A DNA stretch of 64,000 nucleotides from Xanthocytophaga agilis (GCF_030068605.1 NZ_JASJOU010000017.1:124001-188000); one strand, 5' to 3'; counted from the stretch's first letter, positions 46,701 through 56,039 are shown. A program made the numbers and translations. The notes: a model not told the origin generated them from the letters alone.

Positions 46701-49668
46701 ACTAATACCTAATTCCAAATACAAAGTACGATTACATTTTGCAGAAATCAGCACCTCTATAAACGCAGGACAACGGAGATTTAATGTCACAGGAAACTCA
46801 GTAGCGGATACGTTATTGAAAAACTTTGACATTTATACACAGGCAGGGGGCAGATTCAAAGCCATTATTCGGGAGTTTGAAATACATTCGAATGGTGCAG
46901 GTCAGATTTCTGTCGTTTTCCGTCCTATCGCAAATTATAGTTATCCTGCTGTCAGTGCAATCGAAGTATTGCTCACTCCATTAACTTCTATTGCCATTAC
47001 ACCGACCTCCTTTTTTGTAGGTGTAGGTGATACTACCCGACTTAGCACAACAGCTACTCCTGCCAATGCAAGCAATCAGCGTGTACTTTGGAGTTCTTCC
47101 AATTCTGCCATTGTGACTGTTGATAGCAAAGGGCTGGTAAAAGGAATGTCTCCTGGAAATGCTATCATTACTGCAACGTCAGAAGAAGGTGGTTTTACAG
47201 CTAGTTCTACGGTAACGGCAGCTAATATTCCAGTAAGCGGGATTACTCTAAGCAGCACAACGGCTAGTGTAGGTGTCAATAACACCGTTACATTAACAGC
47301 AACCTTGCAACCTGCTAATGCAACCAATAAAGCTTATACCTGGAGCTCATCAGACACAACGGTTTTGACTATTAGCCAGAATGGACTTTTGAAAGGGATT
47401 TCTCCTGGTAATGCAACTATTACTGTGACTACTCAGGATGGAAATAAAACAGCCACTTGTGCCGTATCGGTATCTAATATCTTAATTTCTTCGATTGTTC
47501 TAAGCAAATCAGCTTTAACAGTAGGAGTGGCAGATACAACCTCGTTAAAAGCGTCAGTACTTCCAGCTACTGCAAGCAATAAAAATGTAAACTGGTCTTC
47601 CTCCGCACCCGGTGTTGCCACTGTAAATGCCAATGGCAAGATCACGGCGATTGGTGTTGGAACGGCGAATATCATTGCAACTGCACAGGATGCTGGTGGG
47701 GTTAGCTCTACGGCTCAGCTTACTGTTGTTAGTGCGGGATCATGTGGTCTAATGACCAACAATGGTTTTGAAAGTGGATTCGTTAACTGGATACTTCCCA
47801 ATGGCAGTAAAACAAAAGTAAGTGAAACCATTACACATAGTGGACTCAAAAGTGTTGCCGTTATGGGTGATAACTCGGCTATTAATTATGGAAGTAATCT
47901 GATTGTTGGAGGAGGGAAAGAAATTACCTTTGAAGTCTGGGCAAGAATAGAACGTACACCCGATCCTTACAACCAGCTTCAGAATCCCTACTGGGCAGGA
48001 ATCGGCATTGATTACTACGATGCGAATGGCAATAAAATTGCCAACGCAAGTAACCAGCTTCAGGCCTATCCTTCTGCAACGCCTGGTACATTTACCCGCT
48101 TTTCGGTAACCCGAGTAACTCCTCCCAATACAGCATATGCAGGTGTTTGGGCGGCCAAGGCAGGTCCTTACGGTGAGCTATACCTGGATGATTTCTGTCT
48201 TACTATTGCACAGGATTCCCAAACGGTTTCGTTTGATTCCCTTAGTGTAAAAACAGTAGGTGATGCAGATTTTGCTCCTGTTGCCTCAGCAAGCTCAGGT
48301 CTTCCTATCACTTTGTCAAGTTCGGATACCTTAGTTGCCACCATTACAAATGGAAAAATCCGGATTGTGGGACCGGGAAGCAGCATCATTACTGCATCAC
48401 AAAGCGGAAATAACTTATATCTGGCAGCTGCTTCGGTACAACGCACGTTAACAGTCTTGTCGGGTTTAAAAGTATTGTACATGGATGGTGATACAGGTAA
48501 ACTGACAAATAACAGTGCTCGCCCTTATCTCAAGGTTGTCAATGAAAGCAGTGTTACAGTGCCATATAATGAGTTGACAATCCGGTATTGGTTTACAGCC
48601 GAAAACTATGCAGGTATCAGCCATTGGATTGATTATGCTCAGCTGGGAAATAACAAGGTATCGATGAAATACGTAGAGCTGCCTAATCCACGTACCAGTG
48701 CGTTAGGGTATATCGAATATGGATTTGATCCTTCTGCAGGAGGCATTCTACCTGGTAGCAACTCAGGCCAGATCAAGTCAAGATTTGCCAATACGGACTG
48801 GCAACCGCTTTCAGAAGGCAATGATTACTCCTATTCTAATGCAACTACCTATACTGCCAATCCAGCTATTACTCTCTATCGCAATGGAAAACTTTGGTGG
48901 GGTACAGAACCTGGAAACATTGCTTCAGATACAACCCTGAAAGTCTACTCAGAAAACAGGAATACGTCGGCTTCCAGTGCCATTCGTGCCTGGCTTACTA
49001 TTGAGAATACAGGCAATGTACCCGTTGATTATAGGGATCTGAAGATAAAGTATTGGTTTACTGCCGATAATGCTGCTTCTCTTTCGTATACAATTGAGTA
49101 CGCAAAGTTGGGAGCCAGTAATGTGTCAGGTGTTTTTGGGACTGATACAGGACAATATTCTGATACATACTTCGAATCTAAAATAGATTCATCAGTAGGA
49201 AAATTATATCCTCTAAGCAGTACGGGAAAAATTCAGTACAAGATCTATAGATCAGATGGATCCCTATTTAATGAGACAAATGATCATTCCTATATGCCTG
49301 CGGCACCTTTTGCTGAAAACAGCCACATTGCCTTGTATTATAAAGGGGTGCGTATTTATGGGGTAGAACCTTTAGTTTCATCATCTGCCAGAATAACTAC
49401 AAAAGAGGCTTCTACTGGTCTACAGGTAACAGTACTTGGAAATCCTACGGCTACAGAGCAAGCCGATCTGCGTCTGAGCGGATTAAATGGATTACCTGTT
49501 CGTTTACAGGTGGTGGATACAAAAGGATCTGTCTTGTTAGAAAAAACGGTTTCTGCCCCCCTTGAAAATACGATTCAAACAGTGCCATTGGGAAAACAAG
49601 CAGGTATCTATTTGATTCGGCTTGGATCGGGTACGCAAACTACATCTGTAAAGGTCATAAAACTCTAA
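43783..49668 (+). CDS. Secreted multimodular GH74 xyloglucanase with T9SS signal
   Basis: The ATG at 43783 opens a signal peptide (KLMRMMLLAMVVSGAFIGITTAQ), giving 1961 residues. A two-propeller GH74 domain (about 25-740) starts YNWNTVPIGGGGFVTSIKAHP. Probable catalytic acids are Asp58 (FFITKDVGTPYRW) and Asp434 (TTGDVGGFDH). Then follow two BIG2 Ig-like domains (about 744-910), a malectin-like domain (912-1066), three more BIG2 domains (1067-1318), a CBM4-like domain (1319-1473), an Ig-like domain, two CBM3 modules (about 1560-1710 and 1716-1862) and a T9SS sorting domain. GH74 enzymes cleave the xyloglucan backbone. The CBM3 modules bind cellulose, so the enzyme probably attacks xyloglucan in plant cell walls from the cell surface. 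Confidence 0.93.
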   Translation: MRKLMRMMLLAMVVSGAFIGITTAQTYNWNTVPIGGGGFVTSIKAHPKVPNLFFITKDVGTPYRWNATTQKWEEMMLFGKIPTTYWNWEGGAKCAEVAFDPSDATGNILYATIATGKGTVPGGGTSMGTLMKSTDRGQTWTDCQLSIKVTPNASDKAYTDRIAVDPNNSNVVYVTTTYNGTYKSTSAGAVGSWVKVNTSFPDSDIGRFVIFDKTGGVINGVTRNILIGGSQGVYRSTDGGNTFALMNGSPGEPRRSSFSNDGTLYVTQVGQSATRPLGGQGLYKWNGSSWSEIAPVAGKELGGIAVNPHNSNEVIVTTTGTWNNDVAYRSLLGGVPGSWTALVPTTRDASEAPHSLGNGANGNFGHNICAFMFDPFNAGHVWFTDMLDVGQTTNVWASTVHWKLRDAGLEEIVVSGNMVCPPSGSNFLLSTTGDVGGFDHKSFTSPPAKGMASFFSTFNGVNTSGVAFQQTNPDFIARVGSDGWNGVAIGGYSTNGGLSYTKFPTVPSSGSARGRVAVSANSQRIVWVTQGMITGGLTYYSTNLGATWTASTGLPSGILKPGDIYTIWAGMNPLAADKVNGDIFYVYSGGTVYVSTNGGVSFSAAATNLPNVGNVAQMNVETTPGKTGDLWIAFTTGLYHSTDTAKTFTKVNPNVVKNPKWVAVGKADTSASSNPIVFVTSESGTVDNRTYSVFRSDDNGQNWTTILTTVPDVVANLAADYHGRVFLGASGNGIFVGEPAGGPVVNVSVTPASDSVIVGFTRQFKSVLTPTYPTNSAVTWSSSDTSIATVNASGLVTGISPGTVTITVTTQDGGKTAQSTLKVTPTVAVSGISLDSVIIMGLGTSQNLIAKITPANATNKAVNWSLSDTTVAKINSSGLLSALKFGTTVVTATTVDGAKTATSTVTIGTSIIANNCGGPSILNFIADTPSSGSMWTTGTTTPVSTTGLTNPAPAQVYLSQRQSGQPMTYTYKGLIPNSKYKVRLHFAEISTSINAGQRRFNVTGNSVADTLLKNFDIYTQAGGRFKAIIREFEIHSNGAGQISVVFRPIANYSYPAVSAIEVLLTPLTSIAITPTSFFVGVGDTTRLSTTATPANASNQRVLWSSSNSAIVTVDSKGLVKGMSPGNAIITATSEEGGFTASSTVTAANIPVSGITLSSTTASVGVNNTVTLTATLQPANATNKAYTWSSSDTTVLTISQNGLLKGISPGNATITVTTQDGNKTATCAVSVSNILISSIVLSKSALTVGVADTTSLKASVLPATASNKNVNWSSSAPGVATVNANGKITAIGVGTANIIATAQDAGGVSSTAQLTVVSAGSCGLMTNNGFESGFVNWILPNGSKTKVSETITHSGLKSVAVMGDNSAINYGSNLIVGGGKEITFEVWARIERTPDPYNQLQNPYWAGIGIDYYDANGNKIANASNQLQAYPSATPGTFTRFSVTRVTPPNTAYAGVWAAKAGPYGELYLDDFCLTIAQDSQTVSFDSLSVKTVGDADFAPVASASSGLPITLSSSDTLVATITNGKIRIVGPGSSIITASQSGNNLYLAAASVQRTLTVLSGLKVLYMDGDTGKLTNNSARPYLKVVNESSVTVPYNELTIRYWFTAENYAGISHWIDYAQLGNNKVSMKYVELPNPRTSALGYIEYGFDPSAGGILPGSNSGQIKSRFANTDWQPLSEGNDYSYSNATTYTANPAITLYRNGKLWWGTEPGNIASDTTLKVYSENRNTSASSAIRAWLTIENTGNVPVDYRDLKIKYWFTADNAASLSYTIEYAKLGASNVSGVFGTDTGQYSDTYFESKIDSSVGKLYPLSSTGKIQYKIYRSDGSLFNETNDHSYMPAAPFAENSHIALYYKGVRIYGVEPLVSSSARITTKEASTGLQVTVLGNPTATEQADLRLSGLNGLPVRLQVVDTKGSVLLEKTVSAPLENTIQTVPLGKQAGIYLIRLGSGTQTTSVKVIKL

Positions 49669-49689
49669 ACTGTTATTTTAACTCTGGTG

Positions 49690-49718
49690 ATTGCGGACAA
49701 TAGGAATTTGTCCGCAAT
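49690..49718 (+). terminator. First of two terminators after the xyloglucanase gene
   Basis: ATTGCGGACAA (49690-49700) pairs perfectly with TTGTCCGCAAT (49708-49718), with a 7-nt loop and a T-rich tail. It begins 22 bp after the stop codon. Confidence 0.75.
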
Positions 49719-49730
49719 TTCTATTCACCA

Positions 49731-49765
49731 AATAAGCCTGATCACTTTATATGGTCAGGCTTATT
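49731..49765 (+). terminator. Second terminator after the xyloglucanase gene
   Basis: AATAAGCCTGA (49731-49741) pairs with TCAGGCTTATT (49755-49765); a T-rich run follows (TTATTTAAA). Two consecutive terminators should block read-through into the glycosyltransferase gene. Confidence 0.75.
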
Positions 49766-49957
49766 TTATTTAAAATCATTTCAGAAGGAGCGGAACCTCT
49801 TTCTTTTTACCCTATAAAGCTATAGACAAGTTCAAGAACTTACTTTTTTCAACTCAATTTTCACTTTCAGATATAACCATCTGTTTATCAATTCACAAGG
49901 CATGTATTTTTTAAACTTATCATTACGAGCAACAACTATAAAATCAACAATACATCT

Positions 49958-50953
49958 ATGATTTCCATTTTAATAGCTGCGCGCAATGAAGAAGATTCTA
50001 TTTTAAAATGTCTGCAGTCTCTCAATCAGTTAACTTTTCCCATAGATCAGTTGGAAATATGGATTGGGGACGATGACTCTAATGATCTCACAGCAACATT
50101 GATTTTGGAATATATTCGCGATAAGCCGCATTTTCACTATAAGAAAATTACTACCAATTTAGGTATGGCCCGGGGAAAGGCTAATGTACTGGCTCAATTG
50201 ATTCGTTTTGCCAAAGGCAGTTATTTTCTCATTACAGATGCGGATGTAACGGTTCCTCCAAACTGGATAGAGGTTATGCTGAGTGCACATACACCTGGTA
50301 TAGGAATTATTTCCGGAGTAACAGTACCTCAGCCTGTTACACTTTGGACTGCAATGCAGGCTATTGACTGGGCACAGGCACTCTGTATGATTTATCACTT
50401 GTCACATTGGGGAATACCGATCTCAGGTTTGGGAAATAATATGCTGGTAACCAAAGAAGCCTATAAGGCAACAGGTGGATATGAAAACATGCGGTCTTCT
50501 ATTAGTGAGGATCATCAACTGTTCAAGGCTGTTCTTAAAAAAGGATATGGCTTCCGGCAACTTTTTGCAGTAGACTGTCTGGTAGAAACACAGGGGTTAC
50601 CAACCTTTGATAGCCTTATCAATCAGCGAAAACGATGGATGAATGCAGCCATGCAAACGCCATGGTATATCCGAATGCTGACATTACTCCCTCTTTTCCT
50701 ACTTCCTGTTATTGTGGTGTCCTTTATCACTCAACCTTTCACTAGTCTACTTTCATGGATAGGATTGTTAATAATCCAGGGCGTATTGACATTCAGTTGT
50801 GTATATAGATTAAGAGCTCTTCACCTGTATAAGTATGCCTGGATTTATCCAGTATATTTTCATTTTATAACATTTTCAACACTTATCCAATATGCTCTCG
50901 TATCACCAACATACTGGAAAGGACGCAGATATGAACTTACAGAGATCGCTTAA
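49958..50953 (+). CDS. Membrane-bound family 2 glycosyltransferase
   Basis: This 331-residue protein has a GT2 domain (about 1-225) with the nucleotide-binding start ISILIAARNEEDSILKCL, the acidic GDDDSND, the metal-binding motif TDADV and the acceptor-loop motif QRKRW in NQRKRWMNAAMQ, as in processive and poly-glycosyl transferases. Three membrane helices follow (about 235-325). It probably transfers sugars to a lipid carrier or extends a polysaccharide at the inner face of the membrane. It is monocistronic and convergent with the HTCS gene. Confidence 0.9.
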   Translation: MISILIAARNEEDSILKCLQSLNQLTFPIDQLEIWIGDDDSNDLTATLILEYIRDKPHFHYKKITTNLGMARGKANVLAQLIRFAKGSYFLITDADVTVPPNWIEVMLSAHTPGIGIISGVTVPQPVTLWTAMQAIDWAQALCMIYHLSHWGIPISGLGNNMLVTKEAYKATGGYENMRSSISEDHQLFKAVLKKGYGFRQLFAVDCLVETQGLPTFDSLINQRKRWMNAAMQTPWYIRMLTLLPLFLLPVIVVSFITQPFTSLLSWIGLLIIQGVLTFSCVYRLRALHLYKYAWIYPVYFHFITFSTLIQYALVSPTYWKGRRYELTEIA

Positions 50954-51058
50954 CTTCTCTACTAAAAAAGACCTGATTTTTCCAAGTCTGTTCACATAAG
51001 ACAGCCACTAAACTATTCTTTGTTTGTAAGGTAAATTAAATGGTAAAACTTTAACAAA

Positions 51059-51098
51059 AACAAGCTCTCAGACATAAGAACTTAGTCTGTAGCTTGTT
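51059..51098 (-). terminator. Terminator of the second HTCS gene
   Basis: AACAAGCT (51059-51066) pairs with AGCTTGTT (51091-51098), and the inner CAGAC/GTCTG with an adjacent TAAG/CTTA extends the stem. On the minus strand it ends in TTTTTGTT. It starts 5 bp past the HTCS stop and may also serve the convergent glycosyltransferase. Confidence 0.65.
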
Positions 51099-51102
51099 GC
51101 CA

Positions 51103-54100
51103 TTATACTTTTTCACTTGCATATTCATTAGGTGTTTTTCCAAATTGTTTTTTAAAGCAGCGCCCAAAATAGCCTGGGTCATTGAATCCAACCTGATAGG
51201 CCACTTCTGAAACTGTGAACTGACTGGCTTTTAGTAGTTGAGCGGCTCGCTGAATGCGAATGTACCGGATAAAGTCACGAGCAGATAAATCTGTCAGACT
51301 TTTTAGCTTTCGGTAAAGCTGCATCTGACTCATATTTAATCCTTCCTGCAACTGTTCTGCATCAAAATTGGGCTCATCTATATGTTCCTCTATCAAAGCA
51401 GTAGCCCGCTGGAGAAACACTTCATCTAATGAGGTTACCTTCACGTTACTAGGGCGTAACCAAACCTCCTGACTGAATGCCCTGCGTAGACGATGACGGT
51501 TTTCAATTAGATTATGAACCCTACTTTTTAACAAAGCGGCAGTAAAGGGTTTGGTTATGTAATCATCCGCACCTGCATTAACCCCTGATAGCTGATGAGC
51601 CTGGCTGGCTCTTGCTGTTAGTACTACCAGCGGAATGTGACTGGTTTTTTCATCTGCCTTTAGGAGTTGACATAGTTCGGGGCCTTCCAGCCCAGGCATC
51701 ATCCAATCTGTAATAACCAGATCAGGTAAATGTTGTAATGTCAGTTCCAGTGCCTGTTGTCCATCAGAAGCTTGCAGCACAATATAAGAGTCTGTAAAAC
51801 AATCGGCCAGATAGCTACGCAGATCAGGATCATCCTCTGCAATCAAAAGAATGGATTGAGAATTGGTACCAGTCAAACTTTCTATTGACGGGGTTAGTTG
51901 GTGAGTGGTCTGATTGAGAGGTACATCTGGAAAAGACGCTATCCACTCCGATGGAAAATCGGTACTAACAATAGGGAGTGTAACAACAAACTGGCTGCCT
52001 ATACCTTGTGTACTGAAAGCAAATATAGTCCCTCCCAATAACTCTGTTAATTCTCTCGTCAGCGCCAAGCCTACTCCTGTACCTAATGGATTAGGTGCTT
52101 TTCCCTGATAAAACCGTTCAAAGATTCGGGGTAGTTCATCAGGAGCAATTCCAGCTCCAGTATCACTAACCACCAGTTGCAATTTGTTTTCCCGAATGGA
52201 GGCTTCTACTGTGACCAGACCACTTTCCGGAACAAATTTTAGGGCGTTGGAAAGCAGATTGAAGATGATCTTTTCTGTAATATCCGCATCATACCAGGCC
52301 TGACGGAGGGTAGGGTCAATTTGTAATTTTAGTTGAACCTGTTTGGACTCGGCCAATTGCTCAAAGGAACGAATACTATTTTCCAGATGCTGATACATGT
52401 CGCCCTGACTTATTTGTGGTCTGAGAGAGCCACTTTCAATTTTGGAAAGATCCAGAAGCTGACTGATTAACCGAAGCAGACGGTTTGCATGCCGGTTCAT
52501 CAGACGAAACTGGTGTTGCAGCCGTTCAGGAGAAGGTAATTCTTCTGTCAGCAGCTTTTCCAGAGGAGTAATAATCAGTGTGAGCGGAGTCCTTAGTTCA
52601 TGTGAAATATTGGTAAAAAAGCTGGTTCTGACCTGATCTAGTTGACGAATACTATCTGCCTTTAGCTCCTGGATACGAATGTCTGCTTTGAGTTTTTCAC
52701 GAATGCGCACAATATGACGAATGAGTCCAAGAATTATTAATAAAATAGTCAAATATAGAGCCACCGCCCAACCGGTTTTGAACCATGGTGGTTGAATAAT
52801 CACCTCCAGTTGCTTTTCAGGTCCCCAAGGCTGACCACTTTGTGCAGCTTTTAGTCGAAACACATATTGCCCTGGAGGAAGATTGGTATAGGTTGCATTT
52901 TCCTGGTTTTCCAAATAATTCCAGTCCGGATCAAAGTTGTCCAGTCGGTAGGCAAACCGGATGTGTCTATTACGACCATAACTCAAGGCACCGAATGTGA
53001 GGGTAAATACGCTTTGTTGAGGAGTCAGCACTAGTTGACTGGTTTGTGAGAGTGCTTTTTGTAAGGGATCACCAGAAGCACCAATACCCACTGGTCTGTT
53101 GAACAGTTTTAATTCGTCCAGGTACGCCTTGGACGACGGCGGAACTTCAGTAAACCGTTCAGGATGTACAATGAGTAGGCCTTGTGTGGTTCCGAAAGCC
53201 ACCTCACCTGTAGGCATACGGGTACAAGCCAGGTTCGTAAATTCAGCAGAGGGTAGTCCATCTTCTTCATTAAATACAACCATGTGTTCATTTTCTATTG
53301 TCAGGCGGGTAAGTCCACGAGTGGTGCCTATCCATAAATTTCCCAGTTGGTCTTCTGTGATGCTGTTGACTACATCACCTGACAACCCTTGTTGGCTCGT
53401 AAACAAACGAAACTTGCCATTAGTAGAAAGAAGACAATTCAATCCTCCTCCATTTGTTCCCATCCAGAGTTTGCCTGATTTATCCTGGTAAAGGCAGGTA
53501 ATGTGGTCATCACTTAGACTACCGGCTTTAGCTTTGGCCTGATAATGAGTTATCTGACCACTCTGAGGATTCCATCCCACCAGCCCATAGGTATAAGTGC
53601 CAAACCACAGCCATCCTTGCTTATCCTCCAGTAAGCAGGTAATAGTCATGTTTTGTTTCAACTTAAACAGGTTGAAAAGATTTACCACCTGTTCCATTTT
53701 TTCGGTAAGTGGATCATATACATACAGCTTCAGGTCATTGCGCACCATCCAGATTTTACCGTTTCTTCTTTGGGCAAAACAGAGTACATGTCGTGCAGCC
53801 TGTTCAGAAACAGGGATGACTCTGATCGTTCCATCTCTTTTGTATCGTACTACTCCTCCGTTCCAATAGCTGGCATACACATCACCCTGATAGTCTGTAA
53901 AGAGAGTATATACATCCTGTGTGTTAAAGGCAGATGGTGCAGACACAGTAACCATAGATTGACTATCATCCGAAAACCGTAAAATACCTCGCACAGATCC
54001 TATCCACAAATCCCCTTGTAAATCTGTAGTCAGTGCTGAAACTTTAGAAGCAAGCAACCTTTGGGTACCAACCAGATTGGGCTTTATGATCTCAAACCTG

Positions 54101-55221
54101 TTGGGTTCAGCATACCGGACATTTAGTCCTCCCTCCCAGGTGCCAGCCCACACATTGCCTAACTGGTCGGTAAGAAGACATTGAATAGCATGGCTGCTTA
54201 GACTATGTTCGTCAGCCGGATCAGGATAAAGGCCAATCCAGTTTGTTGGATTGCCATTGGGTAATATACGGATCCCATCATCCGTTCCGGCCCAGATAGA
54301 ATGTTGAGCATCTTCAGCGAGGCATCTTATAAAATTACCTTTCTCAAATACACCCGGCTCGTCAAATACTTTTATAAATTGACCACTTTCTTCTATAAAG
54401 CGATACAGGCCTCTGTTTTTAGTACCTATCCATAGATTTCCACGATAGTCACGTAACAAGGCTTTTATATTAAAATCTGTTCTGGAGTGTGACTCAGCAG
54501 GCATATGAAAAACTTCCCATCGATTCTGGCCCTTGGGCAGATGAGCCAGAATTCCATTTCCCATCCCAAACCATAACGAATGGTCCTTGTCTGTCAGGAC
54601 AGAAAGGATTGACGCATTTCCAACAGAAGAAGTGTCCAATCGATACTGACTTACCTGTCCGGTTCGGGTATCTACTACTAACCATCCATAATCTGTTGTT
54701 CCAGCCCAGATTCGTTGACGATCATCTTCGGCCAGGCAGTTAATAGACCAATGACTTACATCTATACCAGATGATGTTTTAGCATAATGAGTAAATGTTT
54801 TTCCATCAACATTGAGCCGATGCAACCCTCCATTGATGGTACCAAGCCAGAGTTGACCGTTTTTTCCTCCTCCCAGTGCTGTTACATCACTGCTTTGAAG
54901 GCTTCCAGGTTGTCTTGGCTGTCGGTGATACAATTGAAAGGTCCTTCCGTCATACCGGTTAAGGCCATCCCGGGTGGCAATCCAGATAAAACCGTCCGAG
55001 TCCTGATAAAGGGCATGAACTGTACTTTGAGACATTCCCTGACCGGTACCCAGATGTTCGAAAGAAATAGGACGTGTAGAAACGGACTGTCCATCTGACA
55101 GGATCGTCCCTAAAATGTACATGACAAAAGTCAAAAGAGGAAGTGTGGTGCGCCACAAAAAACTGATCGTTCTCAATGGAATTTCCCTTTTAAAGTGGTA
55201 AGTCCAAAGTAGGAACAACAA
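51103..55221 (-). CDS. Hybrid two-component system regulator (HTCS) of the second utilization locus
   Basis: This protein is 1372 residues long from a TTG start; the exact start is uncertain. A signal peptide or membrane anchor spans about 15-45. A two-propeller sensor (about 50-690) has repeats such as GFIWIATRDGLNRYDG and GNVWAGTWEGGLNV, followed by a Y_Y_Y domain (about 705-770) and a membrane helix (about 790-815). HisKA has the phospho-acceptor His near 874 (NISHELRTPL), followed by an ATPase domain (LLSNALKFVP; DTGAGI; GTGVGLAL). The receiver has its Asp near 1171 (VITDWMMPGLEG) and an AraC-type helix-turn-helix at about 1275-1370. It is divergent from the sigma-susC-susD-rhamnosidase genes and probably senses a fragment of their glycan. 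Confidence 0.95.
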   Translation of the reverse strand: MLFLLWTYHFKREIPLRTISFLWRTTLPLLTFVMYILGTILSDGQSVSTRPISFEHLGTGQGMSQSTVHALYQDSDGFIWIATRDGLNRYDGRTFQLYHRQPRQPGSLQSSDVTALGGGKNGQLWLGTINGGLHRLNVDGKTFTHYAKTSSGIDVSHWSINCLAEDDRQRIWAGTTDYGWLVVDTRTGQVSQYRLDTSSVGNASILSVLTDKDHSLWFGMGNGILAHLPKGQNRWEVFHMPAESHSRTDFNIKALLRDYRGNLWIGTKNRGLYRFIEESGQFIKVFDEPGVFEKGNFIRCLAEDAQHSIWAGTDDGIRILPNGNPTNWIGLYPDPADEHSLSSHAIQCLLTDQLGNVWAGTWEGGLNVRYAEPNRFEIIKPNLVGTQRLLASKVSALTTDLQGDLWIGSVRGILRFSDDSQSMVTVSAPSAFNTQDVYTLFTDYQGDVYASYWNGGVVRYKRDGTIRVIPVSEQAARHVLCFAQRRNGKIWMVRNDLKLYVYDPLTEKMEQVVNLFNLFKLKQNMTITCLLEDKQGWLWFGTYTYGLVGWNPQSGQITHYQAKAKAGSLSDDHITCLYQDKSGKLWMGTNGGGLNCLLSTNGKFRLFTSQQGLSGDVVNSITEDQLGNLWIGTTRGLTRLTIENEHMVVFNEEDGLPSAEFTNLACTRMPTGEVAFGTTQGLLIVHPERFTEVPPSSKAYLDELKLFNRPVGIGASGDPLQKALSQTSQLVLTPQQSVFTLTFGALSYGRNRHIRFAYRLDNFDPDWNYLENQENATYTNLPPGQYVFRLKAAQSGQPWGPEKQLEVIIQPPWFKTGWAVALYLTILLIILGLIRHIVRIREKLKADIRIQELKADSIRQLDQVRTSFFTNISHELRTPLTLIITPLEKLLTEELPSPERLQHQFRLMNRHANRLLRLISQLLDLSKIESGSLRPQISQGDMYQHLENSIRSFEQLAESKQVQLKLQIDPTLRQAWYDADITEKIIFNLLSNALKFVPESGLVTVEASIRENKLQLVVSDTGAGIAPDELPRIFERFYQGKAPNPLGTGVGLALTRELTELLGGTIFAFSTQGIGSQFVVTLPIVSTDFPSEWIASFPDVPLNQTTHQLTPSIESLTGTNSQSILLIAEDDPDLRSYLADCFTDSYIVLQASDGQQALELTLQHLPDLVITDWMMPGLEGPELCQLLKADEKTSHIPLVVLTARASQAHQLSGVNAGADDYITKPFTAALLKSRVHNLIENRHRLRRAFSQEVWLRPSNVKVTSLDEVFLQRATALIEEHIDEPNFDAEQLQEGLNMSQMQLYRKLKSLTDLSARDFIRYIRIQRAAQLLKASQFTVSEVAYQVGFNDPGYFGRCFKKQFGKTPNEYASEKV

Positions 55222-55297
55222 CCGAATTAACCTAATCTGATAGCACTTGTTTAACTAAAAAAACAGATAATTGCAAACTGAGTACGATACTTTGCAA

Positions 55298-55399
55298 ATG
55301 GCGTCCCATACAAAAGTAGCCTTTCCAGCTACTTTTGACCATATCAAAGAAATACTCTTTCAGGAAGTGCTTCTAAAACAAGTACCTATAATCGATTAA
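55298..55399 (+). pseudogene. Beheaded copy of the 50-codon ORF
   Basis: The frame is identical to residues 18-50 of the ORF at 56675-56827. In this copy an in-frame stop (TAA at 55268) lies at the repeat border, so the original start is missing. An internal ATG at 55298 would still give 33 residues. Whether that product is made is unknown. Confidence 0.5.
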
Positions 55400-55425
55400 A
55401 AACCATACATCAGAACTGTTCAAGT

Positions 55426-55557
55426 ATGTCACTGTTTAAAAAACGAATGCTTTGGCGACTCCCCACAGGAAGGTTTAGCTGGCTTTGGGCAATGGAATTT
55501 GTACTGATAGGTGTTTTGGTTTTTATCATCCTGCTTTCTGTCTACCTATGGTTCTAA
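55426..55557 (+). CDS. 43-residue single-pass membrane miniprotein, copy A
   Basis: This short ORF is complete, starting at ATG and ending in TAA, and reads MSLFKKRMLWRLPTGRFSWL, then WAMEFVLIGVLVFIILLSVY. A basic N terminus (KKR, R, R) precedes a 20-residue hydrophobic helix, so it should insert with the N terminus in the cytoplasm. I do not recognise the family. It is preserved without a single change in copy B, but this identity comes from the repeat as a whole and does not prove selection. It lies before a decayed susC 5' end and the sigma gene. Confidence 0.55.
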   Translation: MSLFKKRMLWRLPTGRFSWLWAMEFVLIGVLVFIILLSVYLWF

Positions 55558-55775
55558 TACAATCCATGGTTTCAGACTTGGTTGATTTTCCCTATGCTTT
55601 CTCATCCTATTCTGTTAGTATTTCCGTCGCTCTTATCTTTCCTTTCTGTAGAAAAGACGCCTGTTGCTGTTAGGCCAGTGATTCTTTCTTGCTATAATCA
55701 GAAAGGTTCACTTGGTGGGCTAACCGTTCAATGTTAAAGAGTGATATTTTTTACCACTTTATTTATCTAACAGGA

Positions 55776-56039
55776 ATGAAAAAAAGACTACTTTTTTTTA
55801 GCTATTTGGTATATTCTCTTGGCTATCCCTTACCAAGCTATGTATTATATCAGTATTCTCGGAATGTGTCTCCTTATTACCTGTATGGCATCTGCCCTAT
55901 CTCTGGTCAGAAGAGATCTCTTTTGACAGCTTTCCATACATTGTTTAACGACATGGAACTCATGTTTAAAGCTGTCTCCTCTTTAACTTGTTTGTTGCTA
56001 TTTGAATGTTGTACATCTGGGGAGGAGGCTTGCTTATGA
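55776..56039 (+). pseudogene. Decayed duplicate of the susC 5' end
   Basis: The frame from ATG 55776 aligns with the first ~45 residues of the intact SusC. Both start MKKR, have a similar hydrophobic segment (LLFFSYLVYSLGYPLPSY versus ILIFSQLVFAICYTSSGY) and then PISG against PVSG and KRS against VRS. Even the upstream untranslated codons agree (YHFIYLT before the start). After about 50 codons the similarity is lost, the frame drifts into unrelated sequence and stops at 56039, overlapping the sigma start by four bases. It is a truncated, non-functional copy, although a secreted peptide of 87 residues could in theory be made. Confidence 0.7.

Larger units (their letters stand above)
55269..55572 (+). 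repeat. 304-bp perfect direct repeat, copy 1
   Basis: The segment is identical to 56697-57000 (offset 1428 bp) over its whole length as read by eye. It starts 48 bp before the HTCS start codon and carries the tail of a 50-codon ORF plus a complete 43-codon ORF. It flanks the ECF sigma gene on the left. Both ends are sharp, but beyond the right end the two copies remain recognisably related at lower identity. Confidence 0.9.
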
